DNA from: K189A clade bacterium
GTDB taxonomy: Bacteria; Pseudomonadota; Gammaproteobacteria; Pseudomonadales; Azotimanducaceae
Reading direction: 5' to 3'
Length of the DNA stretch: 41,852 bases
NCBI GenBank assembly: GCA_902613475.1
Contig: CACMHG010000016.1
Coordinates: forward strand, 1-41,852
Shown here in pieces: positions 33,111 through 41,831 of the stretch. Under the pieces are notes generated by a model. It was not told where the DNA came from. It saw nothing but the letters and a program-made list of their open reading frames with translations, and did no database searches. The translations under genes and the position numbers were made by a program. Within the stretch, counting starts at the first letter, position 1. Every line of letters starts with the position of its first letter.

Positions 33111-34673
33111 TCAGGAGACCTGGCGAGACTCACCCCGCCAGTAAGGTTTACGCAACTCCACCTTGAGAATCTTGCCGGAGGGGTTCCGAGGAATGTCAGC
33201 CATCCAGTCCACAGAAGTTGGGCACTTATAGCCTGCAAGCGATTTGCGGCAATGTTCGATCAGAGCTTGCTCGCTCAGACTCTCGTCAGTGCGCGTCACT
33301 ATGGCCTTAACAGTCTCGCCCCAGCGATCACTTGGCACGCCGATAACCGCACAATCAGCAACAAGCGGATGTCGCATCAGGACGTTCTCGATTTCAGCGG
33401 GATAAATGTTCTCGCCTCCGCTTATGACCATGTCCGTTACCCGATCGTGGATATATAAATAACCATCATTCAGGTACCCAGCGTCTCCTGTGCGAAACCA
33501 ACCGTCGATGAAGCTATCTTTCGTCGCCTCTTCGTTTCGCCAATAACTTTTCATCACTTGTGGCCCAGCCACACAAATCTCACCGACTTCGCCCTCCGGC
33601 ATTTCTTCACCTGAGTCCCGATCGAGAATTTTAATGCTGTGCGTTGAGATAGCTTTGCCACAAGATCGCAAAAGGTGCGACCGAGGCCCCTCAGGATCAT
33701 GGTCGGCATGTTCGAGAACACTAATGCCACCTGTGGTTTCCGTTAGTCCATAAATTTGCACGAATTCGCAGCAGAATGTTTGCATAGCGTCGACTAAAAC
33801 CGCCTCTGTAATAGGAGAGGCTCCATACGTAATGCTTTGCAATGAGGAAAGATCTGTTTCCCTACAAGCTTCTTCCGCCAGCAAAAATTGTAATACGGCA
33901 GGTACAAACAAGCTGTGCGTGATACCAAATTGCGGTATGAGACGAAAAATTGCCCCGAGATCGACATCTCGAAGCAAAATAGAGCGAGCGCCGTTGAAAA
34001 GTCCTAAAACTCCCCAACCGCTTCCCGATATATGAAACAGCGGCATACATACCAGGTTGACCGAACTATCAGTCATCTTGGTCGCTACAAGTGAGTCGCG
34101 CATGCTGTGCATGAAGTTTGAATGAGTGAGCTCAACGCCTTTGGGTAATCCTGTCGTGCCAGAGGTATACAACTGGTAACAAGTGTCTTCGGGCAGGATT
34201 TGCACATTTGGATCTGAAACTGCTCTTCCTACCAACCACTGATCAAATGTGGGATGCCCGCTTTCGCCTGGATCACCGAGCACTACTACTGATTTAATCG
34301 CGGACAGGTTCATTTCCCGAAGTGCGGGAAGATACTCCTCACCTATTAATAGCACCGTAGCCTCACTATGATTGAGGATGTATTCCATCTCCTCATTAGC
34401 CAACCGCCAGTTTACTGCAACAGATACGGCGTTAACCTTCGCAGCACCAAATAGGAAAATAAAATATTCTGGTGCGTTCCTATCTAAGTAGGCAATTCGA
34501 TCGCCTGGCCCTACACCCGAGGCAAGTAAAGCGTTCGCAACCAAGTTGGCCTGTTTGTCGAGCTCGGCATATGTCCATTCCCTTCCATCGTCAGCGCTCA
34601 GCATGGCAGAAGCGTCTCCACGCTCTTGAGCATGTACACGCGTTACGTCAGCAAGCGTCTTAATATTTTTCAT
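33111..34673 (-). CDS. Acyl-CoA synthetase (AMP-dependent ligase)
   Basis: A 520-residue ANL-superfamily ligase. The P-loop-like motif YTSGTTGLPKG is at 169-179, the adenylate motif QIYGLTETTGG and the hinge YLYIHDRVTDMVISGGENIYP are present, and the C-terminal lysine motif PRNPSGKILK closes the chain. It would activate a fatty or aromatic acid to its CoA ester via an acyl-AMP. The start ATG 34673 has a strong AGGAGAG site. The enoyl-CoA hydratase gene lies upstream on the same strand, 164 bases away, so the two likely act in sequence in acyl-CoA degradation. Chain-length preference cannot be read from the sequence. Confidence 0.92.
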   Translation of the reverse strand: MKNIKTLADVTRVHAQERGDASAMLSADDGREWTYAELDKQANLVANALLASGVGPGDRIAYLDRNAPEYFIFLFGAAKVNAVSVAVNWRLANEEMEYILNHSEATVLLIGEEYLPALREMNLSAIKSVVVLGDPGESGHPTFDQWLVGRAVSDPNVQILPEDTCYQLYTSGTTGLPKGVELTHSNFMHSMRDSLVATKMTDSSVNLVCMPLFHISGSGWGVLGLFNGARSILLRDVDLGAIFRLIPQFGITHSLFVPAVLQFLLAEEACRETDLSSLQSITYGASPITEAVLVDAMQTFCCEFVQIYGLTETTGGISVLEHADHDPEGPRSHLLRSCGKAISTHSIKILDRDSGEEMPEGEVGEICVAGPQVMKSYWRNEEATKDSFIDGWFRTGDAGYLNDGYLYIHDRVTDMVISGGENIYPAEIENVLMRHPLVADCAVIGVPSDRWGETVKAIVTRTDESLSEQALIEHCRKSLAGYKCPTSVDWMADIPRNPSGKILKVELRKPYWRGESRQVS

Positions 34674-34837
34674 GATCTCTCCTCTCTTCGCTTAGGAATT
34701 TAGATTACTCTCGGGTGAGATTATCGCTAAACACTAAGATATCTTTGGCCATGATCCCCAAGTTGTTCGGCGTGTCCTATAACGCTGACCTTAACCGTGA
34801 TTACGGTACCGCTTTAGAAACGGTTGCGAGCGAGGTT

Positions 34838-35623
34838 CTACTCGCCGGTAAATGCAGCAGCGCGGCGCTCGATAAAAGAGCGTATACCCTCTTCAGCGTC
34901 CCGACTGCTCATAACCCTGGCTTTGATATCGTCGATTGCGTGTATTGCCGAAGCCTCTCCAGCCTCTATGTACTTTCGCCCTGCCGCTTTCGTAGCCTGT
35001 ATGCCTAGGGGCGCGTTCTGCGCGATCGTGTTTGCGATCTCCATGGCCCGCTCGATCTGCGTGCCGGCTGCCACCACCTCTTGAACCAATCCGACTCGAT
35101 ACGCTTCCTGCGCATCAAACTCATCACAAAGAAGAAGATGATACATCGCGTTTCCCCATCCGGAACGCGACACATATCGAAAATGAGCTCCGCCGAGCGG
35201 CGCAATTCCGCGCTTGGCTTCCATTTGGCAAAATCTGCAGTCATCTGCGGCGACGATAATATCCCCTGCTAAAGCCATCTCGATACCGATAGTAAAGCTG
35301 ATACCCTGCATTGCAGTCACGATAGGCTTACTGCAAGTCTTACCCAGTCCAAAGACACTGACGTTATCCTCTGGAGCGGGAGTCGGGTTCGCACCGGGAC
35401 CAAAAAACTTTGGCATATCCAAACCCGCCGTAAAATGTTCGCCATCTGCGGTAAGCACGCCTACCCAGAGTTCAGGGTTAGCATCTAATTCGGTTAGTGC
35501 GTTCGATAGCTGCAGCATCATATTAGGATCGAAAGCGTTCCTCTTAGCGGGGTTGCTAATCGTGATCTTTAATATGCGGCCCTTAACTTCCGAAGTAACT
35601 TCGCCTTCTGGTTCTGTAGCCAT
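34838..35623 (-). CDS. Enoyl-CoA hydratase/isomerase (crotonase) family
   Basis: A 261-residue crotonase. Oxyanion-hole segments are FTAGLDMPKFF and the GISFTIGIEMALAGDIIVAA stretch; the EAKRGIAPLGG segment carries the acidic residue usual in hydratases. The second catalytic Glu position (near GAHFRYVSRSGWG) is not clearly conserved, so isomerase or another crotonase reaction is possible. Start ATG 35623 has AAGGATGAG upstream. It precedes the acyl-CoA ligase on the same strand and probably shares its transcript. Length is normal. Confidence 0.9.
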   Translation of the reverse strand: MATEPEGEVTSEVKGRILKITISNPAKRNAFDPNMMLQLSNALTELDANPELWVGVLTADGEHFTAGLDMPKFFGPGANPTPAPEDNVSVFGLGKTCSKPIVTAMQGISFTIGIEMALAGDIIVAADDCRFCQMEAKRGIAPLGGAHFRYVSRSGWGNAMYHLLLCDEFDAQEAYRVGLVQEVVAAGTQIERAMEIANTIAQNAPLGIQATKAAGRKYIEAGEASAIHAIDDIKARVMSSRDAEEGIRSFIERRAAAFTGE

Positions 35624-35845
35624 TAACTCATCCTTTTCTGATTTTTCTTGGTTGGCTATTTTGAGTTAGCGTACCGAAATCGATTTCAAAATTCCGCCCG
35701 CCTTGGCGCGTTCCTGGTTCGTTCGGCTAAACGAAAGTCGCAAATTGCGGTGAAGCTAATCGAAAAGCCCTGTCGGATTATTTTTGTCATCGATGAAATC
35801 TGTACCTTCGTTTCGCCAACCGTTAAATAGCCTCTGACTCATTAA

Positions 35846-36390
35846 TTAAGCAAATCGAGGATCGCCTGCGTGGCGTTGGAGTATCTCCGGATAACGGTCG
35901 TCTCCGCGAAGTTCTTGGGTAGAATTATTCGAACGACAAAAATGGGCTGCTAAGTTGATTCGAGCACCGAGAACATCGCGCCGCCACTCTCCATGCCACG
36001 TATTCCCCTGCTAAATAACAGCATCGCCCACATCAATTGCCATGGTTAAGGCACCTTTTGGAGGAGTCCAACTATTATCGTCGAGTTCCTCTGGTTTAGG
36101 TCGCCCTGCAATCACGTCGAATATCGACCTGTCATCAGAGCTCCAGTTTTCCATAGCGGTTGGCTGACGTTTTTTCTGTGTCTACCCGGCAGCAAAATAA
36201 TAGCCCCTTTGTCCTAGCTATAAGGTATTAGTGCATAGTTGCAATTAGCCACTGTAGACGTATCGGTCATACCGACAGAACTGCCGTCCGCATTCAGGGC
36301 CAGCCGCAAACCGGCCGGCCCCCGGAAATGGCTGCCCATCGAGAACAAGACGCAGCTTTCGCCAAAGAGGTAGTGCATCAAGGGGCGCGG
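35846..36390 (-). pseudogene. Decayed PhyH-family dioxygenase gene
   Basis: The reverse strand carries consecutive PhyH-like stretches: LMHYLFGESCVLFSMGSHF, NYALIPYS-stop-DKGAIILLPG, a one-base shift in an A-run after GRHRK, then RQPTAMENWSSDD, TPPKGALTMAIDVGDAVI-stop-QGNTWHGEW and LGARINLAAHF to a stop at 35846. Two TAG codons and one frameshift show it is not functional. The 5' part is missing. It stands beside a redoxin selenoprotein gene, as does the intact PhyH gene at 7143-8387. Confidence 0.8.
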
Positions 36391-36603
36391 TCAAGTCTGA
36401 GCGGCAAAACAAGATATTACCCTTATGAATTACCTAGAAGATTGTCCATCAGAGACATCCAACTACTTTCTGCCTTTTCTGTTTGTGAACTCGATTTAAA
36501 TGACCTGCGCGAGATAAATGTTTGGCAGTTTGACAATGAAAAATTTGGTTTGGGCCAGCCCATGGAGATAGAGTATTCGATTATGAAATTGGAGACAGAG
36601 TGA
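36328..36603 (+). CDS. Doubtful ORF before the second redoxin selenoprotein
   Basis: A 91-codon frame ending 3 nt before the selenoprotein ATG. Its first 25 codons are antisense to the decayed PhyH gene and so probably not real. The last 60 codons (LSAFSVCELDLNDLREINVWQFDNE in part) look protein-like, and the tight spacing to the next gene hints at a coupled upstream gene whose 5' part has been lost. No family recognised. Confidence 0.3.
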   Translation: MAAHREQDAAFAKEVVHQGARSSLSGKTRYYPYELPRRLSIRDIQLLSAFSVCELDLNDLREINVWQFDNEKFGLGQPMEIEYSIMKLETE

Positions 36604-36606
36604 GCA

Positions 36607-37710
36607 ATGGTGGTTGATATTCCAGAGCGGTTACAGGAGCCGGTCGCAGCGGCACTTACCTGGTTTAATGAAAGCAGAAATAGCGTTTTCGAAGTGAGCG
36701 GAATTGTGGACTTTGAAGATGCTCTGAGCGCGAGTTCGCTTGAGAGTTTTCAATTCGGTTTGGTGCTTTGTGACGGCGAGATTTGTGACAAAGCTCAGAT
36801 TCGCTGCGTACCACATGATGATGGATTCAAGTTTTCAATAGTAGAGGGGCGATTGAGCGATATCCCCGTTTTGCTTGACCCGCCGAACGGCGTTCGTGCC
36901 AACTGGCTGGACCAAGTGCTCGAGAAGCATGAGTTCGTCGTACTCCTCTTCTATCGCGGGCTGTGGTGACCGCCTTGCCGCTTCGAGTTACGAAGCTACG
37001 AGAATTCAGGGGTTGTCGAACAAATTCGTGAGTCGGGCGGCGAGGTTTATGGCATTACCTCAGAGCCCCATTCCCTCGCACAGGAGGCAGAAGCCGCTTG
37101 GGGCCTTTCGTTCCAGGTTGTTGGTGATCCTCATCATGAGGTCCGCAAACATTTGCAGTCCCTCGGATGGCTTGACGTCTTCTTTAACGCCAATGACGGG
37201 CACCTGCGAAACCGCAGCTGGACAAGTCATCCTAACGGTTACTATCAACCAGCTGTGATCTCGATTAACCGAGCGCAACGCATTCTTTACCGATGGCGAT
37301 GTGTGCCTAAGTATCAAAACATGAGTGGCGCTGGTGCTCGTCCGGAAGCTAAATACGTTATCGGCAAGATTCGCGAAGCGATGAACATGACCGATGATGC
37401 GGAGCTGGATCGTCAGCCTCTAATGGGCGCCGGAGAACTAAACTGGCTTCAATTCTTGTTGATCCTGACGGCCCATGGTTGGTTTCTTCGTCCGAAAGCT
37501 TTTCCGCTACTCAGGGATGGCACTAAAGATACTGTAACTCCCAGCCAGGCTATGCGACGCGTGTGGGTATTTCTCGGGCTATGGATTGCGTCTATAGCGG
37601 CTTTCCCGGTGCAGTACGTTGCATGTGCGTTCGGACTCTGGCTGATATTGTTAGCGCCAGGCATGATTGAAATTCACCGTCAGTTTCAGAACGAGCCTGA
37701 CCCATATTAG
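36607..37710 (+). CDS. AhpC/TSA-like redoxin selenoprotein, membrane-anchored (paralogue 2)
   Basis: ATG 36607 reads 120 codons to UGA 36967-36969, and the frame continues to TAG at 37710: 367 residues with Sec121. The active-site context FYRGLW-U121-PPC124 equals that of paralogue 1 (FYRGFW-U-PPC). Shared features also include the N-terminal C55xxxxC60 pair, the GGEVYGITSEP and ILYRWR segments, NGWF/HGWF(V/L)(K/R)PK(P/A)F, and C-terminal hydrophobic helices (VWVFLGLWIASIAAF, CAFGLWLILL). Overall identity is modest, so the two are old paralogues kept under selection with Sec in both. An amidohydrolase gene follows after 24 nt and is probably co-transcribed. Likely role: selenol-based peroxide or electrophile reduction at the membrane. 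Confidence 0.92.
36980..36996 (+). promoter_or_regulatory. SECIS-like hairpin of redoxin paralogue 2
   Basis: GCUUC-GAGUUAC-GAAGC is a perfect 5-bp stem with a 7-nt loop starting with G at +16 from the UGA. Loop and position equal those of paralogue 1, while the stem pairs differ. Confidence 0.7.
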
Positions 37711-37734
37711 CGACGGCAACGAGGGGAGAGACTA

Positions 37735-38748
37735 ATGGCGCTGACCGCGCAATCACAGCGTGCTTGGTTGAATCTGACCCTAGAGGAGTCGGTTGATCCT
37801 GAGCGCGAAATCATTGATCCACACCATCATTTATGGCGCACCGGCGGATTACCCTCCTATGTGCTTGAGGATCTTTGGGGGGACACGGACTCAGGTCATA
37901 ACATCGTAAAAACGGTGTTTATGGAATGTGGAGCGGAGTACCGAACGACTGGACCACAGCACTTAAGAACGGTGGGCGAGACGGAGTTTGTCAGAGACAT
38001 TGCCCTGGCTAGCCGGAGGCAAGGTAAAGCAGAAATCGCAGGCATTATTGGTCATGCGGACCTAGATCAAGACTATTCCTTAGTGCTTGATGTATTGCAG
38101 GCCCATGAAGAATCGGGAGGTGGACTGTTTCGAGGTATTCGACATGGTGGTGCCCATGATCCTGGCAAAAATTTAGGCTGGTTGAATGCAACACCCCATG
38201 CCAACTTGTTTGAGCGAGAGGATTTTCGCCGAGGCGTCGCTCTGCTTGGTGATCGGGGATACACATATGATTCTTGGCACTATCATTTTCAAAACGAGGC
38301 TTTTGCAGACCTAGCCGACACTGTACCGGGCACAACTATTGTTCTTGATCATTTTGGCACGCCTTGCGGTGTAGGCGATTACGCAGGCAAAGCAGACGAG
38401 GTTTTTGCGCAGTGGCAAGCGGACATAAAACGACTCGCAGGTTGCCCTAACGTGGTGGTGAAGATCGGCGGGCTAGCGATGCCAGTCAACGGGTTTGGCT
38501 GGGGCGAAAACGAGAGACCTCCTTCATCGGATGTGGTCGCCGCTGCGCATCGTGATTATTACTTATGGACAATCGACGCCTTCGGCCCAGAGCGTTGTAT
38601 GTTCGAGAGCAACTTCCCGGTGGATAAGCTTTCGCTCTCCTACAATGTTTATTGGAACGCGATGAAAAAAATCGCAGCAAGCTATTCCGATGCAGAGCAG
38701 CATGCGATGTTTTACGCGACCGCCGAGAGGATTTATCGACTTTCCTAG
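37735..38748 (+). CDS. Amidohydrolase-2 family metal-dependent hydrolase (COG3618)
   Basis: A 337-residue TIM-barrel hydrolase. The N-terminal metal motif is D28-P-H30-H-H32-LW; further typical segments are IIGHADL, RGIRHGG, a strand ending VLDHFG (His ligand) and the C-terminal MFESNFPVDK with the catalytic acidic region. Members hydrolyse lactones (as in gluconolactone-like or PDC-type substrates) or decarboxylate ring acids. A GGGGAGAGA ribosome site lies 5 nt before ATG 37735. The 24-nt gap to the redoxin selenoprotein indicates one operon, so the substrate may be a product of oxygenase chemistry. Exact reaction unknown. Confidence 0.9.
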   Translation: MALTAQSQRAWLNLTLEESVDPEREIIDPHHHLWRTGGLPSYVLEDLWGDTDSGHNIVKTVFMECGAEYRTTGPQHLRTVGETEFVRDIALASRRQGKAEIAGIIGHADLDQDYSLVLDVLQAHEESGGGLFRGIRHGGAHDPGKNLGWLNATPHANLFEREDFRRGVALLGDRGYTYDSWHYHFQNEAFADLADTVPGTTIVLDHFGTPCGVGDYAGKADEVFAQWQADIKRLAGCPNVVVKIGGLAMPVNGFGWGENERPPSSDVVAAAHRDYYLWTIDAFGPERCMFESNFPVDKLSLSYNVYWNAMKKIAASYSDAEQHAMFYATAERIYRLS

Positions 38749-38879
38749 ATTAAATTCCGGAGCGCTCAGGCGCTGGGACTGGTGCTTTTGCTGATGGAAG
38801 TGTAGGGGCTTTCCCTCCATTTTAGGGTTAGGTCAATCGAGCTGAAGATAAAAGACACCTTGAAAAACCCTCTAACCAA

Positions 38880-38926
38880 GATAACCGTCCCCTGGGGAAT
38901 ACAATTATTCCCCAATGGTGGTTATC
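38880..38926. terminator. Nested inverted repeat between convergent genes
   Basis: TGGGGAATA-CAAT-TATTCCCCA (38893-38914) is a perfect 9-bp hairpin enclosed by an outer GATAACC/GGTTATC pair (38880-38886, 38920-38926). Its place between the amidohydrolase and the secreted-protein gene ends suits a bidirectional terminator. Confidence 0.7.
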
Positions 38927-38933
38927 AGTTTAT

Positions 38934-39671
38934 CTAGTTAGCGGCTCTCACCATCTCGTGCGAGTAATTCAAATCCACAGCACAGGTCGCAGGGGATTCT
39001 AGACCTGCATCAGCAAACTTAGCCGCATAAATACCGTTTTTAACGCCATCCATGACCTTGGTCATCTCGCTAGTTTCGCCAGTGAGAAATGCGACATAGT
39101 CGAGGCCAGATACTCCAATAAAGTTGGTCCATAAAAAGGATCCAATGTTGGCTCCCGTACTTTCGTTTATCAGATCGGTAGCTTTAGGCAGGAAAGCCAT
39201 GACGTCTTGCATTGTCTTTCCCTCATTTAGCTGACAAACGTTAGCAACTAATGGTTTTTCTTTTGCTTCAGGAATTACTCCACCAGTGCGGTTCGTAACG
39301 GCAAATCGAGCCTTACTACATGTCACCATCGAATCGTATTTTTCCGCAAGTGCTCCAGCCTCCAACCAGGCTGAGCGCATCGCATAATAATCATCCCAAG
39401 ATGGATAGTAGTCCACCCAGCGGACATCAGCCTCGTCGAAGGGTTGATTTACCGCAACTGCCTCCCAAAGGTAGCTGCCTACGTTGAGCTGTTGTTCATT
39501 TGCCCAGTCTTTGAAATCACTGGCACCCCAAGAAGCGACATCGGCGGCCGTTGCCCCATCATTTAGCGTGCACTCCCAAACAGCTGCGACAGTTGATGAC
39601 GGCAGATGATCGTCTGCAAATGCTCCCATTGGCACTATAAGACTCAGCGCTAAAACTAGTTTTAATCTCAT
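38934..39671 (-). CDS. Secreted protein with two internal repeats, function unknown
   Basis: A 245-residue protein with a clear Sec signal peptide (MRLKLVLALSLIVPMGAFA, cleavage about residue 19). Start ATG 39671 has GAGAGAAAG upstream; the frame extends further 5' without signal-peptide character. The mature part contains two similar units: VWECTLNDGATAADV with NVGSYLWEAVAVN and a later MVTC, and NVCQLNEGKTMQDV with NIGSFLWTNFIGV and a later ATC. Each unit has a pair of Cys that may form a disulfide. The family is not one I can name, but periplasmic proteins of this type occur in marine gammaproteobacteria. It is flanked by repeats upstream. Confidence 0.75.
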   Translation of the reverse strand: MRLKLVLALSLIVPMGAFADDHLPSSTVAAVWECTLNDGATAADVASWGASDFKDWANEQQLNVGSYLWEAVAVNQPFDEADVRWVDYYPSWDDYYAMRSAWLEAGALAEKYDSMVTCSKARFAVTNRTGGVIPEAKEKPLVANVCQLNEGKTMQDVMAFLPKATDLINESTGANIGSFLWTNFIGVSGLDYVAFLTGETSEMTKVMDGVKNGIYAAKFADAGLESPATCAVDLNYSHEMVRAAN

Positions 39672-39803
39672 TTCTTTCTCTCTTGTTTTTATCGATACAG
39701 CGCGTCCCTGCGCTTCCGCAACACTATCAGGTGGAAAGGGCGGGAGCATACTTCGTTTTTCGTCGGCCCCGAGATAAGGCAGGCTCAAAGGGCGTTATCA
39801 TGC

Positions 39804-40037
39804 TGTGAGCAAATAATCTGACGCCTTCGAAACATTTGTGAGCACGGTAGTGAGCTTCTGCAGGGGCTCCGAGAGGCGGTCATCCCCCTCTCCCCCTCCT
39901 TGTATGTCCCTCTCGGAGCTTCCAACTCGTTCGGTTCGGTTCTAAGAAAAATCCCCGTAACCGTAAAACCTAACCCTGAAAAGGTTGAAAAGTATTTGTT
40001 TGACCGTGTTTTGAGGCTTTAGACTCTTTACAGGGTG
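39804..40037 (+). repeat. Structured dispersed repeat, copy B
   Basis: Matches 20262-20490 along its length. The main hairpin arms are GCTCCGAGAGG (39866-39876) and CCTCTCGGAGC (39909-39919), and the GTAAAACCTAACCCTGAAAA block is identical to copy A. Confidence 0.65.
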
Positions 40038-40061
40038 ACATCTTCAGCTGAAGTCCTACAT

Positions 40062-40153
40062 CCTCAACACCTGCAACACTTCTCCTGTTATCGGCGTTAT
40101 ACACGCGCGTGCCTATACGTCGATAAGCGAAGTGCTGTTGCAGGTGTTGCGGA
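40062..40153. repeat. Long palindromic element, copy 2
   Basis: The arms CAACACCTGCAACA and TGTTGCAGGTGTTG are perfect inverted copies; inside them ACTTC/GAAGT and TTATCG/CGATAA also pair around the CACGCGCGTG centre. The core is identical to that at 22291-22380. No ORF is inside, so it is a non-autonomous element of the REP or MITE kind. Confidence 0.7.
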
Positions 40154-40264
40154 TTTCTCTTTTGGAGAGCCTTACTTGCCGCTCGTCGGCTGATTTATCG
40201 GATCAAGTTGATATCTGACCATTAACTTATTGGGTGCACCAAATAAGCAGCAAAAAAGCCTACG

Positions 40265-41596
40265 CTAGGGCCAAAAATGAATGCGTACACGAATCGCATA
40301 GACTAGGAGGCTCCAACTGATCAAGGCGCCCATACCAATCCAGATACCTATCGGACCAATCCAAAACGACGAGAAAAAAGCCGCAAAGGCTCCTAGAATG
40401 CAACCTGTTGCCCTAGTAATCATTATTTCTTTCGTTTTTTGACAGGCCTCAATGGCAGCTTGCATCGATAGCGATGGATCGTCGACCAATTTGAGCAGGC
40501 CAATGAGAAAAATGAGGCACGAAAGCGTCTCCACAACTTTTCTATCTTCCGAATAAAGCGACGCCAATTGGGTCGAAAACGCGGTTAGGGCACTCATCGC
40601 AATTAGGCCGAGAACGAGGCTAAGAAGCAAAGAGGTTATCAAACAGAATCTTTGCTCTGTTTCGCTACCACTTTTCCCTCGCAGTGTGCTGAGTCTTACC
40701 ACCGTTGCTCTCGAAAGACCAACCATGAAGAGGTGCGCAACTGCGAACACGCTATTTGCGATGTTGTGCGCAGCGAGCGCCTCGACACCAAAGCGAGTCA
40801 TCAACAAAGTATTTACGGCACCAAAAGAGATCAAAGAAGCTTCTGAAAGGCCAAGCGGAGCGCCTACCCTAATTATCGTTAAGAAATCATTCTCGCCCGG
40901 AGATTTAATGTGTCTGACAAAGCGAATTCCTCTGAATTCTGATTGAAAGGCGAGCGAAAATAAAAAGACGGTTTTCAAGCCTGTAACCAATAACAGCGAA
41001 TAGGCGCATCCTTCTACACCGAGGGGTTCAAACCCTAAATTACCAAAGCCCAGCACCCACACTGCTGGGACGATGAGAACGGCACCCAAAAAATTTATTA
41101 TCCCGACCCAAAAAGTCTTGCCCAAGCCAATCGAGGTACACGCGACAACCATTGAGCAAAGGTCCAAAGGGATGTTCCAAGCTATAATGGCAATGAAGTC
41201 CCGACCCAGCTGCACGCCCTCTGGCGTAAGGGGAGCCAGATACAATAATTCGTGTAGACCAAGCACAAGCGAGAAAATCAGCGCAGTGAATATAGTTGCT
41301 AAACTAAATCCGCTTTTTAGTAGTCCACCTATTTTTTCTGGGTTTCCTGCACCATTTAACTTTGCCGTAAGCGGCGTTATTGCAGAGAGCGCGGCAAAAA
41401 AAACGACTACGCTTAATGTAAAAAAAGTAAGTACCAAGCCTACCGATGCCACTGCTGTAGGCGATATCGAGCTCAACGCGTAGGTTATCACTGTCGCATT
41501 TGTTACCTGACCAACGAAACCTAATGTTATGGGCCAACCTAAAAGAAAGAGCTCGCGAGTTTCTAAGAGAAACCTGGCAGTGTGGGACGAAAGCAT
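40265..41596 (-). CDS. MATE-family efflux transporter
   Basis: A 443-residue, about 12-helix protein of the MATE (NorM/DinF-like) fold with internal two-fold pseudo-symmetry. Recognisable parts are the N-terminal LFLLGWPITLGFVGQVTNA and the SLISFGAVNTLLMTRFGVEALAAHNIANS start of the second half. Such proteins export drugs or metabolites against Na+ or H+. I use ATG 41596 because the preceding open residues are basic and not family-like, although its ribosome site is weak; the frame is open to 41710. It has no close operon partner. Repeats flank it at both ends (40062-40153 and 41832 onward). Confidence 0.88.
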   Translation of the reverse strand: MLSSHTARFLLETRELFLLGWPITLGFVGQVTNATVITYALSSISPTAVASVGLVLTFFTLSVVVFFAALSAITPLTAKLNGAGNPEKIGGLLKSGFSLATIFTALIFSLVLGLHELLYLAPLTPEGVQLGRDFIAIIAWNIPLDLCSMVVACTSIGLGKTFWVGIINFLGAVLIVPAVWVLGFGNLGFEPLGVEGCAYSLLLVTGLKTVFLFSLAFQSEFRGIRFVRHIKSPGENDFLTIIRVGAPLGLSEASLISFGAVNTLLMTRFGVEALAAHNIANSVFAVAHLFMVGLSRATVVRLSTLRGKSGSETEQRFCLITSLLLSLVLGLIAMSALTAFSTQLASLYSEDRKVVETLSCLIFLIGLLKLVDDPSLSMQAAIEACQKTKEIMITRATGCILGAFAAFFSSFWIGPIGIWIGMGALISWSLLVYAIRVRIHFWP

Positions 41597-41831
41597 TTTT
41601 CTGTTGATCGTGCGCGGATGATTAAGCTTTTGCAAGGGGTAGCGAGCGAGCCGACTCAATGCCCATACAATTGACCGATTCGCGGGAACGATCCCTAACT
41701 GCTTCGGCAAAGCTTACAGCCCGAGTCAATTTCGCCCTGGACCGCTCGAACTGATTAGTATGGTGGAGTAAAGACAGCGCCAGTAGTTTGGGGTGCTGCA
41801 AAGGAAGCAACTGGTATCACGCGTCACCATT

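Larger units (their letters stand above)
39672..40264. other. Intergenic region of dispersed repeats
   Basis: About 590 bases between the MATE gene's 3' end and the secreted-protein start. Most of it is accounted for by the structured repeat (39804-40037) and the palindromic element (40062-40153). Confidence 0.6.

Noticed and set aside
33000..33458. 152-codon plus-strand ORF overlapping the acyl-CoA ligase 3' end.
   Set aside because: Antisense to a strongly supported gene; composition is a reverse shadow.
35846..36390. In-frame TAG codons in the PhyH remnant as pyrrolysine.
   Set aside because: Two TAGs plus a frameshift and a missing 5' end indicate decay; no pyl genes are visible.
40062..40153. 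Integron attC site.
   Set aside because: The arms do not show the RYYYAAC/GTTRRRY core sites in the right place, the hairpin is too perfect, and there is no cassette or integrase nearby.
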